The notes: generated from the sequence alone by a model not told the origin. Counted from the stretch's first letter, positions 11,604-23,052 are shown. The stretch: DNA of 64,000 nt from Meandrina meandrites (GCA_963693305.1 OY855915.1:10900340-10964339); one strand, 5' to 3'. Numbers and translations are program-made.

Positions 11604-13467
11604 GAGGCTGTCTCTGTAACAACCACCCACTCGCGAATTCGCGTAAAAAATAATTTTGCTCGAAACTCTGCCAACTAAAAGACTTCACCACGGCTAGAAC
11701 TAAAACAGATTTTTGGTTTGATTGAAAATGATTTTCTGGCCGCGTTAGGAGCCATAAAATATATTTTGCCCCTTCCGCGTCCGCCACAACGTCTGAAAAA
11801 TAAAAAAAATGGCATTTTTTGAGCTGCTGTAAAATATTTTACTCGCTTCCATTACCAAGTTTTCTCTCAATTTATCTGGAAGTGCAAAATTAAGTATGTT
11901 TCGACCACTGCAAATCGTTGTCTATCGAGGACTGAAAATTGCCTTGAATTAGCAAAATATGCAAAATCCAATGTACGATTTTAGTATTTCAAAAGTTATG
12001 ACCGTTTGTATATCTGCGCACGTACGAGTATTTACGATTTTTCTGCCTATATCGAAATCGATCCATTTCAGCAGCAGATTCTCTCATGATAACAGCTTAC
12101 CTGCTTCGCAGCTCGGAATAATTCCACGTTTAGCCATTTTCCAATCTTCCAGACAGTCGAGGTTCATTGCAGCTCCTGCAAATAGGCAGGTATTACCTTC
12201 GACGATGCCTTCGACTAAACTTGTCAGGACGGCTTCTATCGAGTCTTTTGTTAACGAACCCACGGCATCATTTCAAGCTAAACAGACTTTCAAAAAAAAT
12301 TAGTTTACAGCTGACCTTTTTCGAGAATCAAACAGTGAACCATCCAATGTTGGTGTTCAGAATGAAAGCGAGATTCAAGGGCTTAAATTTTAAAGATATC
12401 TCCTCATTTAGATCGCTGAAAGATCGAGTACCGCTACGATGCTGTTAACACAGAGATCCGCACAAAAGAGAAAACCGCTGATTGCACGTTCCCACAAGGT
12501 CAGAAGGCCAGTGATATAAATGAAGCTCTCCTGACAAGTTTAGTCGAAGTTAATACCTGCCTGTAATGCTGAAGTGGCAATGGCACTCAGATATCATGAA
12601 GATTGGAATATGGCTGAAGGTGTAATAATTCCGATCTGCGAAGCACTAGCTGTTTTTAAGACAAAATCGGATCAAATGGGTCGATTTCGATATAGTCAGA
12701 AATGTCGTAAATACTCGTATATGTACTGATAGAAACAAATGGTCATAGCTTTTGAAATACGGAAAACGTACTTCGGATTTTGCATATTTTGGCCGATAAA
12801 GGACCCTTCATTGCGGCTGTGTAGGGGTAGAGTTAGCAACTAGGTCCCAATTTTCAAAAGTTAGCTTCTAAATCAAGGTCATTTTCAGCCTTCGATTAAA
12901 GCCGATTTGTAGTTATCATAATAAACGTGATTTTGAATTTACAGATAAATTGCGGGAAAATTTACAACTTCCGTAGTAAACTAGAAACGTTTCTGAGCAA
13001 ATTGATATAAAATTCATTTGTAGACGATGCGAGTAAAATATTTTACCATGACTAAAATGCCCATTTTTTTATTTTCAGACGTTGTGGCGCGCCTGGAACG
13101 ATAGATAGAAAGATAGATGACTTTATTCACGGTAGTTCCTCTGAGAAAAATCTATTAACAAATATAAGACTTAAAACTATTATGGTATAAAAGTAAATTA
13201 TAAGAAAAACTAAACTAACTACCTACCTAGCTATTCAAATAAAAAACAAAGAAACAAACAGGTACTGCTTTTCAGGGATGCCGTGTCTCACTCAAATCTG
13301 AAAGGGGCAAAATATTTTATTGCTCCTAACGTGGCCAGAAAATCATTTCGAATCGAACCAAATCGTTTTAGTTCTAGCCTCGGTATAGTCTTTAAGTTGC
13401 CAGAGTTTCAAGCAAAATTATTTTTTAGACGTAATTGGGAGTGAGTGGTTCTTACAAAGACAGCCTC
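11604..13467. mobile_element. TTAA-flanked foldback transposon, TIR GAGGCTGTCTCTGTAA
   Basis: TTAA flanks both ends (11600-11603 and 13468-13471). The termini read GAGGCTGTCTCTGTAACAAC and GTGGTTCTTACAAAGACAGC..., an imperfect inverted repeat. Pairing continues inwards: for example ttttgctcgaaactctg with the cagagtttcaagcaaaat block near 13400, and cgagtatttacgattttt (12025) with the cgtaaatactcg block near 12705. The right arm is split by a retro-insertion at 13099-13297. The shared core GTCTCTGTAA links it to the 4117 element. No transposase was seen. Confidence 0.75.
13099..13297 (-). mobile_element. Short retroelement insertion with a (GATA)-type tail, antisense
   Basis: About 200 bp interrupts the right arm of the foldback. 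It begins with the microsatellite-like stretch cgatagatagaaagatagat next to gactttattc, as expected for the 3' end of a LINE or SINE read in reverse (tail on the minus strand). The related foldback fragment at 15004-15190 reads cacgcctggaaggggc with no insertion and so shows the empty site. No protein-coding capacity. The source family is not identified. Confidence 0.55.
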
Positions 13468-13969
13468 TTAACTTGCTTTAAGCGATCAAATTTCATCCTT
13501 TCGAAAGCTCAAGTTTAATCAAGAAAATTTCTGGAGTGAAAACTTAATTCCCCTGGTAACAAATAACAAATTTGCTAAGTCGACCCCACTTTGCCGCTTT
13601 TTGTTTCAATATGAAATTTCTTAACTTGATTTTCGCCTTTCGCATCAGCCTTGAACTCGAGGGCGCATCTTCAGCTTTTCTCGCTCGGCGAAATTTTTTT
13701 ATTAAGTAAATAATAAAAACCATAACCTTGACAAAGAAATGTAGGTGGACAATTGTGCTGTTGGCAAGTTCTACTGACGCAAGAATGTATGAAAAGATGT
13801 AAATTGATCTTTGATATCACTGTTCCAAATACAAGCTGTCAATTTGGTGTTTAACAAATACAAAATTAGGCACTGAAAGAACAGCTCAGTTATATGAGAT
13901 CACAATATGGTTAAAACTGTTTAGCGAATTTATGTAGTTTCTATGTAAAAAAAAATGTTTCTTTGTACT

Positions 13970-14082
13970 CCGGTGCGATAATGTTGAAACAATGTCCAAA
14001 CGTTTCGGGACTACAGGGACTGATGAAGGGACAGTCGTCTCGAAAGGTCTGGACATTGTTTCAACATTTTAGCGCCAGAATA
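13970..14082. mobile_element. Hairpin element, stem GATAATGTTGAAACAATGTC
   Basis: The inverted arms gataatgttgaaacaatgtc and the reverse-complement gacattgtttcaacatt surround a loop containing cgggactacagggactgatg. A second, better-preserved copy lies at 15697-15803 at the equivalent place in another array unit, so the hairpin was present before that unit was duplicated. Confidence 0.6.
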
Positions 14083-15003
14083 CAAAAGAAGCATTTTTAC
14101 ACAGAAGCTCAATTATATGCCCTTCGAATTCTAATTTATGCAAATAAAAATAATTGCATTTCTTGGTAGTTTATCAAACAACGTATGTCGCCATTGTACG
14201 GAGAGTCCTTGTTTCCAAACCCGAATTTCTTACCTTTTTTCATTTAATTCACATAACCAAGCCATTGTTATTGAGAAAGTGGTTATTTCAGGTAACCAAT
14301 GGTGATACCTTATTGTTTCATTTACGTAACATGTAATGACTAAACAGTGGATGACTATTTTGCGTCTATTTTACCGTGTTTGCTTGAAAACTTCACTTTA
14401 ATTTGACAATAACAGTTTTCTTTATGTATTAAATTGTTTATAACTGTCAGGTCACGTCCTTAATCAAGTTGAAGCTCAAGAAAATTTCCGAACTGAAAGG
14501 TAATTCCCCGGGTAACAAATAACAATTTTGCTTAAAAACTTTGGTGAGGACGAATTTTCGGGTTTTCTCGCTCGACGAAAAAGACAAATGTAGCCGAGCG
14601 TGCCCTGTTTTCAAGCTCTACTGGTGTCCGCAAGTGTAACTAAAGCTGATTAGTATTAATTTTCCAAATTGTTAGCCGTCACTATCATGATAAACAGTTA
14701 CAAAATTAAGCTCTCTAAGTAAAGCGCGATAAAATGACTTTCTAACTTGTGCAAATAAAAATAATTAAATTGCTTTGTAGATTATTTGTTGCTATTTCTG
14801 AAATGTTTTTTTCAAACAGCTTATTGTCTCCAATGCAAGGAAAGCGATTGTTTCCAAACGCGAGCTTCTTACCTGATTTTGATTTATTTCACGCATAACC
14901 AAGCCACTGTTTTTGAGAAAGTGGTTATTTCAGGTCACGTCCTTAATCAAGTTTAAACTCAAGAAAATTTCTGAACTGAAAGGTAATTCCCCGGTTAATC
15001 TTT

Positions 15004-15190
15004 CAAACGCTGTGGCACGCCTGGAAGGGGCAAAATATTTTATTGCTCCTAACGTGGCCAGAAAATCATTTCGAATCGAACCAAACCGTTTTAGTTCTAG
15101 CCTCGGTATAGTCTTTCAGTTACCAGGGTTTCAAGCAAAATTATATTTTACACGTAATTGGGAGTGAGTGGTTCTTACAGAGACAGCCTC
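15004..15190. mobile_element. Truncated right end of the GAGGCTGTCTCTGTAA foldback
   Basis: It matches 13075-13098 plus 13301-13467, ends in cagagacagcctc and is followed by TTAA at 15191-15194. The left part is missing. It lacks the GATA-tailed insertion present in the longer copy, which gives the insertion's empty site. Confidence 0.7.
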
Positions 15191-15696
15191 TTAAGCTGCT
15201 TTAAAAACGGTCGCGTTTCATCCTTTCGAAAACTCCAGTTTAATCAAGAAAATTTCTGAACTGAAAACTTAATTCCCCTGGTAACAAATAACAAACTTGC
15301 TAAGTCGACCCCACTTGGCCGTATTTTGTTTCAATATGAAATTTTTTAACCTGCATGACTTTCGCCGTTAACATCAGCCTTGAACTCGAGGGCGCATCTT
15401 CAGCTTTTCTCGCTCGGCGAAATTTTTTTTATTAAGTAAATAATAAAAACCATACCCTTGACAAATGTAGGTGAACAATTGTGCTGTTGGCAATTTCTAC
15501 TGACGCAAGAATGTATGAAAAGATGTAAATTGATCTTTGATATCACTGTTCCAAATACAAGCTGTCAATTCGGTGTTTAACCAACACAAAATTAGGCCCT
15601 TAAAGAACAGCTCAATCATATGCGATCACAATATGGTTAAAACTGTTTAGCGAATTTATGTAGTTTCTATGTAAAAAAAAATGTTTCTTTGTACTC

Positions 15697-15803
15697 CAGC
15701 GCGATAATGTTGAAACAATGTGCAGACGTTTCGGGACTACAGGGACTGATGAAGGGACAGTAGTCCCGAAAGGTCTGGACATTGTTTCAACATTATCGCG
15801 CCA
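15697..15803. mobile_element. Hairpin element, second copy
   Basis: The stem gcgataatgttgaaacaatg pairs with cattgtttcaacattatcgc. Near the loop the arms also pair through cgggacta and tagtcccg. This is the closest to perfect of the two copies (compare 13970-14082). Confidence 0.65.
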
Positions 15804-16602
15804 GAATACAAAAGAAGCATTTTTACACAGAAGCTCAATTATATGCCCTTCGAATTCTAATTTATGCAAATAAAAATAATTGCATTTCTTGGTAGATGAT
15901 ATGTTGCCATTTCCTAAATAGTTTATCAAACAACTTATACCGCCATCGTACGGAGAGTCCTTGTTTCCAAACCCGAATTTCTTACCTGTTTTTTTTATTT
16001 AATTCACATAACCAAGCTATTATTGTTGAGAAAGTGGTTATTTCAGGTAACCAATGGTGATACCTTATTGTTTCATGTACGTAACATGTAATGATTAAAC
16101 AGCGTCTATTTTACTTCACGTTTTTTGCTTGAAAGTTCACTTTAATTTGACAATAACAGCTTTCTTTATTTCTCAAACTCATTAATAATTCATGAGCTGA
16201 TTCATGACAAATTTGCTTTGCCAACAATTCAGAGAGTCGAACGCTACGAAACCTAATGCAATTTGTAATCTCTTAACGAGCCTCCTGAAAGAATGGAATT
16301 TTTTTCTCCACCCGAGGCCTTCGCCGTTGTATAAAGACGTTAACGCGTATTTGTTTTTATACCTGGTTGACGGGGAATACGGCTTCCTTGACTTAATTCT
16401 CTTCCTCGTAAACCATTTTCGGCTCCTGAAACACGCCAGTTCTTCCTCGCTCATGGCTGGGACCCTAATGAATCATGCATGCAATCGCGTTCTTACAGAA
16501 AAGGGAAAAAATTTGACACTGCATAATTTCTTATTGTTCCATTTGACAAAACATGTCACTGCATAATTTCCTAATGTTGCATTTGAGAAGCCAGCTCAAA
16601 AG

Positions 16603-16735
16603 CTCGTGCTTCGTTTTTCATCAGGGGTTCCAAACACCTCAAAACAATAGAAGCACTCCGCCTTCGGCGTCGTGCTTTCATCTTTTTCTCGGTGTTTGGA
16701 ACCCCTGATGAAAAACTCGCAGTCGTTTTTCATCT
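16603..16735. mobile_element. Long hairpin element, stem TTTTTCATCAGGGGTTCC
   Basis: The arms gtttttcatcaggggttcc / ggaacccctgatgaaaaac enclose a GC-rich centre with cgccttcggcgtcg. A half-matching fragment (ctcggtgtttggatatcccg) lies near 9873. The architecture resembles the hairpins near 49.9, 51.1, 56.8 and 59.3 kb, but the stem sequence is unrelated. Confidence 0.65.
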
Positions 16736-19494
16736 ATTACATATTAAATTGTTTATAACTGTCAGGTCACGTCCTTAATCAAGTTTAAACTCAAGAAAAT
16801 TTCGGAACTGAAAGGTAATTCCTCGGGTAACAAATAACAACTTGCTTAGTCGACCCCACCTCGTCGCCTTTTGTCCTCTTTTGTTTAAAGTTTTAGTCTT
16901 TTGACGCAACTTTCGCACCTAACATCAGCCTTACACTTAACTATAGAAATGCATGAATTGTAGTTGGTCTTGACACTCCTTTTAAGTTGTCTTACTTTTT
17001 TAAAAACATTTCTCTCGTGAGGACGAATTTTCAGGTTTTCTCGCTCGACGAAAAAGACAAATATAGCCGAGCGCGCCCTGTTTTCAAGCTCTACTGGTGT
17101 AACTAAAGCTAATTAGTATTAGTTTTTCAAATTGTTAGCTGTCACTGCCATGATAAACAGTTACAAAATTGAGCGCTTTAAGTAAAGCTCGATAAAATGA
17201 CTTTCTAACTTGTGCAAATAAAAATAATTAAATTGCTTTGTAGATTATTTGTTGCTATTTCTGAAATGTTTTTTTCAAAAAACTTATTGTCTCCAATGCA
17301 AGGAAAGCGATTGTTTCCAAACGCGAACTTCTTACCTGATTTTGATTTATTTCAAGCATAACCAAGCCACTGTGTTTGAGAAAGTGGTTATTTCAGGTCA
17401 CGTCCTTAATCAAGTTTAAACTCAAGAAAATTTCTGAACTGGAAGGTAATTTCCCGGGTAATAAATAACAATTTTGCTTAAACGACCCCACCTTATGCCG
17501 TCTTTTGTTTAAAGTTTTTGTCCTTTAACGTAATTTTCACACCTAACATCGGCCTTAAACTTAACTTTAGGAATACATGAATTATTGTTGGGCTTGGCAC
17601 TCCTTTTTAGTTGTCTTATCCTTTTTGGAAATTTCTCTCGTGAGGACGAATTTTCGGTTTTTTTCACTCGACGAAAAATTTTCATTAAGTAAATATTAAG
17701 AAGCCTGCTCAAGACAAATGTAGCCGAGCGTGCGCTGTTTTCAAGCTCTACTGGTGCCCGCAAGTGTAATTTAAGTTTAGTTTTTCCAAATTGTTACATG
17801 TCACTATTATGATAAACAATTAAAAAAATTAAGCTCTCAAAGTAAAGCTCAAGAATATGACTTTCTAAGTTGTGCAAATAAAAATAATTAAATCGCTTTG
17901 TAGATGATATGTTGCTATTTCCGAAATGGTATTTCAAACAACTTATTGTTTCCAATGCAAGGAAAGCGATTGTCTCCAAACGCAAAATTCTTACCTGATT
18001 TTGATTTATTTCACGTATAACCAAGCCACTGTTTTTGAGAAAGTGGTTATTTCAGGTAGCCAAATTAGTGATACTTTATTGTTCAATGGACGACCATTTT
18101 GCATGGCATAACGTGTTTGCTTGAGACATCACTCTAATTTGGCAATAATAGTTTTCTTTATGTTTGAAATTGTTTTAGACGGTCACGTTTCGTCCTTTTG
18201 AAACCTAAGGTTTAATTAAGAAAATTTCTGAACTGAAAACAAAATTCCCCTGGTAACAAATACCAAACTTGCTTAGTGGACCCCACGTCGTCGCCTTTGT
18301 CGTCTTTTGTTTCAATTTGAAATCTTTTAATGTTATTTTCGTCCTTATCATCAACTTTAAACTTACACTTAGACAGACATACATGGTGAGTTGGTCTTGC
18401 CACTCTTTCTGACTGGTCCTACGTTTCTTAAAATTTCTCTTGTGAGGGGGTATTTTCAGTTTTTCTCCCTCGACGAAAATTTTCCTAAAGTAAATATTAA
18501 GGACCCTACCCAAGACAAATGAAGCTGGGCATGCGCTGTTGTCAAGTTCTACTGGCGCAAGAAAGCATGGAAAGATGTAAATTGAGCTTTCTTCTCCCTT
18601 TTCCAAATTTAAGCTGTCGACTTGGTGTTTAACAAAATTAGGTACTGAAAGTACAGCTCAATTACACATCTTTCGAATTTTAACTTGCGCAAATAAAAAT
18701 AATTAAATTTCTTGGTGGATGATATGTTGCTATTTGCTAGATGGTTTATGAAACAACTTATGCCAGTATTGCACGGAAAGTGGTTGCTTTCAAACCCAAA
18801 TTTCTTACCTGCTTTTGATTTTATTCACATAACCAAGCCACTGTTATTGAGAAAGTGGTTATTTCAGGTAGCCAATGGTAACACCTTATTGTTTCATGTA
18901 CATAACATGTAATGACTAAACAGTGGATGACCATTTTGCGTGTATTTGCACCGTGTTTGCTTGAAACGTCACTTTAATTTGACAATAACAGTTTTCTTTA
19001 TATATTAAATTGTTTTTCTCGGTGACGTTTCGTCCGTTTGGTACTCAAGTTTAATCATGAAAAATTCTGAACTGAAAGGATAATTCCCCTGGTAACAGAT
19101 AACAAACTTGCCTAGTCGACCCTACTTCGTCGCCTTTTGTCATCTTTTGTTTAAAATTGAAATCTTTTAATGTAATTTTCGTCTTTAACATCAGCCTTAA
19201 ACTTAACTTTGGGAACGCAAGAATGGCTGTTGGTCTTGACACTCTTTCGCGCCTGTCATAGGTTTCTTGAAATTTTTCACGTCAGGACGAATTTTCAGTT
19301 TTTCTCGCTTGACGAAAATTTTTCATTAAGTAAATATTAAGAAGCCTACCCTAAAAAAATGTAGCTGGGCATGCTCTGTTTCCAAGCTGTACTGACGCCA
19401 GCTAGTGTTGCAATTTGCAAAGTGAGCTTTAATAATACCTTTACTAATTGACAGCTGTCAATTTCATATTCAATCGTTGCATGGTCAAGACGTC

Positions 19495-19531
19495 TTTAAA
19501 AAGGAACCGAATACACAGATAACATTCAGTT
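19495..19531 (+). promoter_or_regulatory. Core promoter: TATA-like box plus initiator
   Basis: TTTAAAAAGG at 19495-19504 lies 33 nt upstream of an initiator-type TCAGTT (19526-19531; putative +1 A at 19528). This spacing is standard for RNA polymerase II TATA/Inr promoters. The pair sits just before a candidate 5' exon that ends in a good donor at 19624. The array of repeats ends only about 50 nt upstream, so distal regulatory sequence is either in that array or absent. Confidence 0.5.
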
Positions 19532-19623
19532 CTCCAGAGAAAGCTAGACTGGTACAAGGGTTTAGCTTATCGCAGAAGACTCACTGTAAACGAAGATATC
19601 TTCACGGAGAAGACTCTGATGCG
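19528..19623 (+). CDS. Exon 1: mostly 5'UTR, possible start codon at its end
   Basis: The exon runs from the putative initiator to a GCG|GTAAGT donor at 19624. Its last five bases are ATGCG. Spliced to exon 2 (G-AAT-ATG...) they give an in-frame Met-Arg-Asn upstream of the Met codon at 20129. Translation may therefore start at 19619 or at 20129, and either start yields a signal peptide. The remainder of the exon is treated as untranslated. The exon is inferred from the promoter and donor only. Confidence 0.45.
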
Positions 19624-20124
19624 GTAAGTTTCGAATATAACCCGATTTTTCGTTATTAGACTTACCAACCCATCAATTCATACATAGCTTTGTAAATGAA
19701 CAATCGTTTCTTCGGTCTCAAATTTGTTTTTATTTTTTGTTTCTTGGGGTTTTTTTAACCTTCATCAGGAGATGCTTCTTGAGCATTTAATATTATTACC
19801 TTTTTTCGTTCTATTTTTTGTAAAAGCGTTTCTTTTAGGGAAGATAATTGAAGTAGGCGTTGAGATCGCAGCCTTTAGTTCCTAGAATACTTGACTTGGC
19901 CTCTCCGAGCCTTAATTTTGTCGCACAGTTTGTGCTAACCGACTTCAAATCATTTAAGTCTTACTGATAAGCTGTATGGAGAAAACCTTAAACCCTGCTA
20001 ATGTGCGTTATTCAATTGCCAAACATCAGTAGAGGCCAAGAATTTCAAAATTATTGAACCGCTATGAGATAACTCAGCATTACTCAACTCTACATAACCC
20101 ACATTTTCTTATTTATTTTTCAAG

Positions 20125-20218
20125 GAATATGAAGTGCTTTATTTTCTTCATAATAACTTGGGCGTTTGTGGCGTCATTCCCACTCAATAATAATGGAAAA
20201 ACCAAGCTTTCAACTCAG
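20125..20218 (+). CDS. Exon 2: signal peptide
   Basis: The exon lies after a tatttttcaag acceptor and ends at an ACTCAG|GTAAGC donor in phase 0. From ATG 20129 it encodes 30 residues. Met-Lys is followed by a strongly hydrophobic core (CFIFFIITWAFVA) and then Ser-Phe-Pro-Leu, with likely signal-peptidase cleavage after VAS (residue 16). A short polar stretch, NNNGKTKLSTQ, follows. This directs the product to the secretory pathway. No other copy of this exon was found in the window, so it is the only visible leader for the downstream exon array. A secreted precursor with dibasic sites would meet furin or prohormone convertases in the Golgi or secretory granules. Confidence 0.8.
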
Positions 20219-20325
20219 GTAAGCCGCGCGTTGCCTCCGTACTCCGTTGGGTCACTTAACAGAAACAACTGAGTTTTGCTGCTTTTAAATTGTCTCTTAT
20301 ATGCGATTGATTTATTTTTTAACAG

Positions 20326-20350
20326 GACGAAAAGAAAGAGGAAGACCCTG
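20326..20350 (+). CDS. Exon 3: acidic 25-nt microexon
   Basis: The exon is bounded by ttttttaacag and a CCTG|GTAAGT donor. It encodes DEKKEEDP plus the first base of a Gly codon, converting phase 0 to phase 1, the phase used by every downstream repeat exon. Joined to any repeat exon it produces DPGKR, placing a dibasic site right after the acidic spacer, as in many secreted propeptides. Both splice sites are strong. The short length means automated gene finders may miss it. Confidence 0.75.
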
Positions 20351-21940
20351 GTAAGTCCACTGTAGTCTTTTATCAGTTGATTTGTTTTGCAAGGCATGAT
20401 TCAATACAGTAATTTATATTATTTATCTGACTCCGCTTCATGCAGTACAAATAACGCATGAAACGAGTACAAATATATTTCTCCTGACCACGCGAAAGAT
20501 TCAAAAATAGTGGAAAGTCGGCATTTTGAAAAAGAAAATTGGACGATAAATCTCTCAATGGACATTTAGTGTGTTGTATCGCTGTACATTTTTACGCGTC
20601 ACCTGTACACTTACTTTGAATTGGCATGTTTATTCGCGGCGCTGCTTAGCACTGATTGGCTAGTTGAACTTTATCAGTGTTTGTTGTGATTGGTCGACCG
20701 TATAATTAATTGTTGGTACTTGTTAACGACGTTCTCTTTGAGTGTTCAACTCAAAATCTCAAAAGTGAGCGCAGTGAACGAGTTGAACACAAGAAAAATT
20801 TCATAACACATTTTATTTTCTAATCATACTTATAAAGAACCTTTTTTACGATTTTCGATTTACGATTCCGAAGGGAATACAAAGGGTTCAAAAGATTTAA
20901 CCGAATTTCCGAAGTTTACTGAAGATTTAATTAGCCTTTCTGTCGTATATCACTCAAGAGAAGAGCAATAAATTACAATGGTTCTTTCTTCATTTCCATT
21001 AAAAACAAGTGGAACATTTCTCATGACATCGTGCTGTAAAAATATATCATTTAGACAACAAAACAAAAGAGCAGAGGCGAAGTCGTTGACTGAAATTTGA
21101 CAATCAATTCGCACATCCGGGGTATCGGGCTTCTATAGTATTTAGCGGTGCTCTATGTACTGATTGGAATTCGTTTGAGTAAATGTCCTATATAAGTATA
21201 AGTTTAATAAAATCTTTTGGGAAGGAAAAAGGAAACATAAAATAACACACGCCTGCGCGGAGATCGTACGGGTCATATATATAAATGAAATTTCACTCTG
21301 AGTGTTCAACTCAAAATCTCACAAGTTAGCGCTAAGAATGATTCAGATATAAAGTTGAATACGAGAAGATAAATTACCGAAAATTTCCGAAGTTTAAAGA
21401 AGATTTGATTTCCCTTTCTCTGTCGTATATCACTCAAGAGAAGACCAGCAAATTCAAATGATTCTTTCTTTGCTCCCATTGAAAACAAGTGAAACATTTA
21501 TCATGAAATCGTGCTGTGTGAAAGATCTTTTAGAAAACAAACAAAAAAGACCAGAGGCGAAGTCGATCACTGAAATTTGACAAACAGTTCGCACATCCGA
21601 GGATGTTGGGCTTCTAAAGTTCTTGGCCGTGTCCTATGTACCGATTGGAATGCGTTTGAGTAAATGTCCTATATAAGAATAAATTTAATGAAATCGTTTG
21701 AGGTTTAAATCGTCTGAAAATTAACAACGTCTACGGTCATCCTTTAAATGCACATGGAAGTGACAAATAGGGAAAATCAGTACCAAAAGGATGTTCAACA
21801 GTAACCAACTTCATGAAGAACTTCTTTCTCAGGGAATTACTGATTTGTAGCCACTACTAGTGAAGACCAATCCATGTAAAGCACTTCATTTATAACAAAA
21901 CGTCAACTTTAATTCTATTATTGCTTTGCGCATTTTCTAG

Positions 21941-22078
21941 GAAAACGAGGTCTGAATGACCCCGATGTTTCATTTGGTTCAAACACGCAGCACGGCGCAG
22001 GCAGTGGCATAAATCAAGCAGGCGGAAACATCAGGCAAGGGCATACCGTTAATTATGGATATCGCCGTCCATATTATG
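21941..22078 (+). CDS. Repeat exon R1 (KRG variant)
   Basis: This 138-nt, phase 1-1 exon follows gcattttctag and ends TATTATG|GTGAGT. It encodes a 46-residue module: GKR, GLNDPDVSFGSNTQHG, AGSG, INQAGGNIRQGHTVN, YGYRRPYY and the first base of the next Gly. It is the first repeat after the microexon. If the donor is not used, the frame reads on as GEYWG and stops at 22093-22095, so the exon could also be terminal. Distinguishing residues are Gly after the dibasic site, Gly in HGAG and Arg in NIRQG. The copy in duplication B is at 37404. Confidence 0.8.
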
Positions 22079-22662
22079 GTGAGTATTGGGGATAAGGAAA
22101 ATGAAATATAAAATAATACATGTGTGCGCGGAGATTTCGAGAGATTATGTACTTACTGAATGATTATTGAGGGATACGCTCCTGACACGGAACGTTTTTC
22201 ATCTGGTTTTCCAAGGAAATTGCGCGCGGGTCCGTACGGGTCATATATTAAATAAAATTTCTCTTTGAGTGTTCAACTCAAAATTTCTCAAGTAAGCGCT
22301 AAGAGCGATTCAGATATAAACTTTATTACGATATTAGGGAAATTACCGAAAATTTCCGAAGATTACTGAAGATTTGATTAGCCTTTCTACGCCGTATAGC
22401 ACTCAAGAGGGGAACAATAAATTCCAATTAACAACGTTTAGGGTCAGCGCCAAAATGCACAAAGTTTACAAACAGGACAAATCAGTGCCAAAAAGATGTT
22501 CCATCGTAACCCACTTCATGAAGAACTTATTTCACAGTGAATAACTAATTTCAGCTGCTACTAATGAATAAAATAAAATTATAAAGCAGTTCATTTTTAA
22601 GAAATAAAAAAGCGTCTTTGACTGCGGATAGCTAGGATGGAAATGGTTTAGAATTTGAAAAA

Positions 22663-22860
22663 TTGAGGCCGGCTAAAGTTTTGAAGTTGTTTCCTCGCGT
22701 CTTCAAAAAATTGTTATATAGCGATGATGGTTTGATTCCTCTTACCCAAAATAAGGTTATATCTTCCTTTAGATATTCAGCATTAATGCTTTACATGGAT
22801 GAAGTGTCCGACCGTTACTTTCAGAACTGCATAGACCAAAAACCCGTGAAATTCCCATGA
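22663..22860 (+). other. Unknown open frame kept in both duplication copies
   Basis: An open stretch of about 65 codons (no ATG at its start) contains PLTQNKVISSFRYSALMLYM and DEVSDRYFQNC. The copy at 38116-38313 differs at only a few residues. It lies in the intron between R1 and the degenerate R2. It might be a fragment of a mobile-element protein or chance. No family was recognised and the duplication is too recent for its conservation to be informative. Confidence 0.2.
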
Positions 22861-22889
22861 CATAGATCCTTTAACTTGCGGATTTTTCC

Positions 22890-23052
22890 GAAAAATGGGC
22901 GTCTGAATGACCCCCAGTCATTTCCTTCGAACACGCAGCACGGCGGACGTAATGCCATCAATCAAGCGGAAATAACAATGGTCGAGATTATGTTCATATT
23001 GGAGCTAGGCGGAGGATTTGCCTGATTTGGGCCATTTGGTGAATATTGGTGA
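22890..23052 (+). pseudogene. Degenerate repeat exon R2
   Basis: The similarity to the module is clear (gcgtctgaatgacccc, aacacgcagcacggcgga, gccatcaatcaagcgg). However, the acceptor is changed to ttttccga, an extra base after the Lys codon shifts the frame into an early stop, and the tail carries further frame breaks. The end still resembles the conserved GEYW-stop terminus. Its copy at 38343-38505 has the same defects, so it decayed before the segmental duplication. Confidence 0.7.

Larger units (their letters stand above)
10680..19450. repeat. Array of diverged 0.6-1.3 kb non-coding repeats
   Basis: The same ordered set of blocks recurs. The start, gcaaataaaaataatt, is seen near 10690, 14142, 14753, 15866, 17215, 17875 and 18690. 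Then come ttgtttccaaacccgaattt, aaccaagcca, gagaaagtggttatttcagg, tttaatttgacaataac, aagaaaatttctgaactgaa, ggtaacaaataacaa and a tctcgctcgacgaaaa block. Unit lengths vary from about 0.6 to 1.3 kb because of deletions and inserted hairpins and transposons. No open frame is shared between units. The array ends just upstream of the promoter at 19495. It is unclear whether it is a degenerate satellite, a tandemly repeated transposon or duplicated intergenic DNA. Confidence 0.7.
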
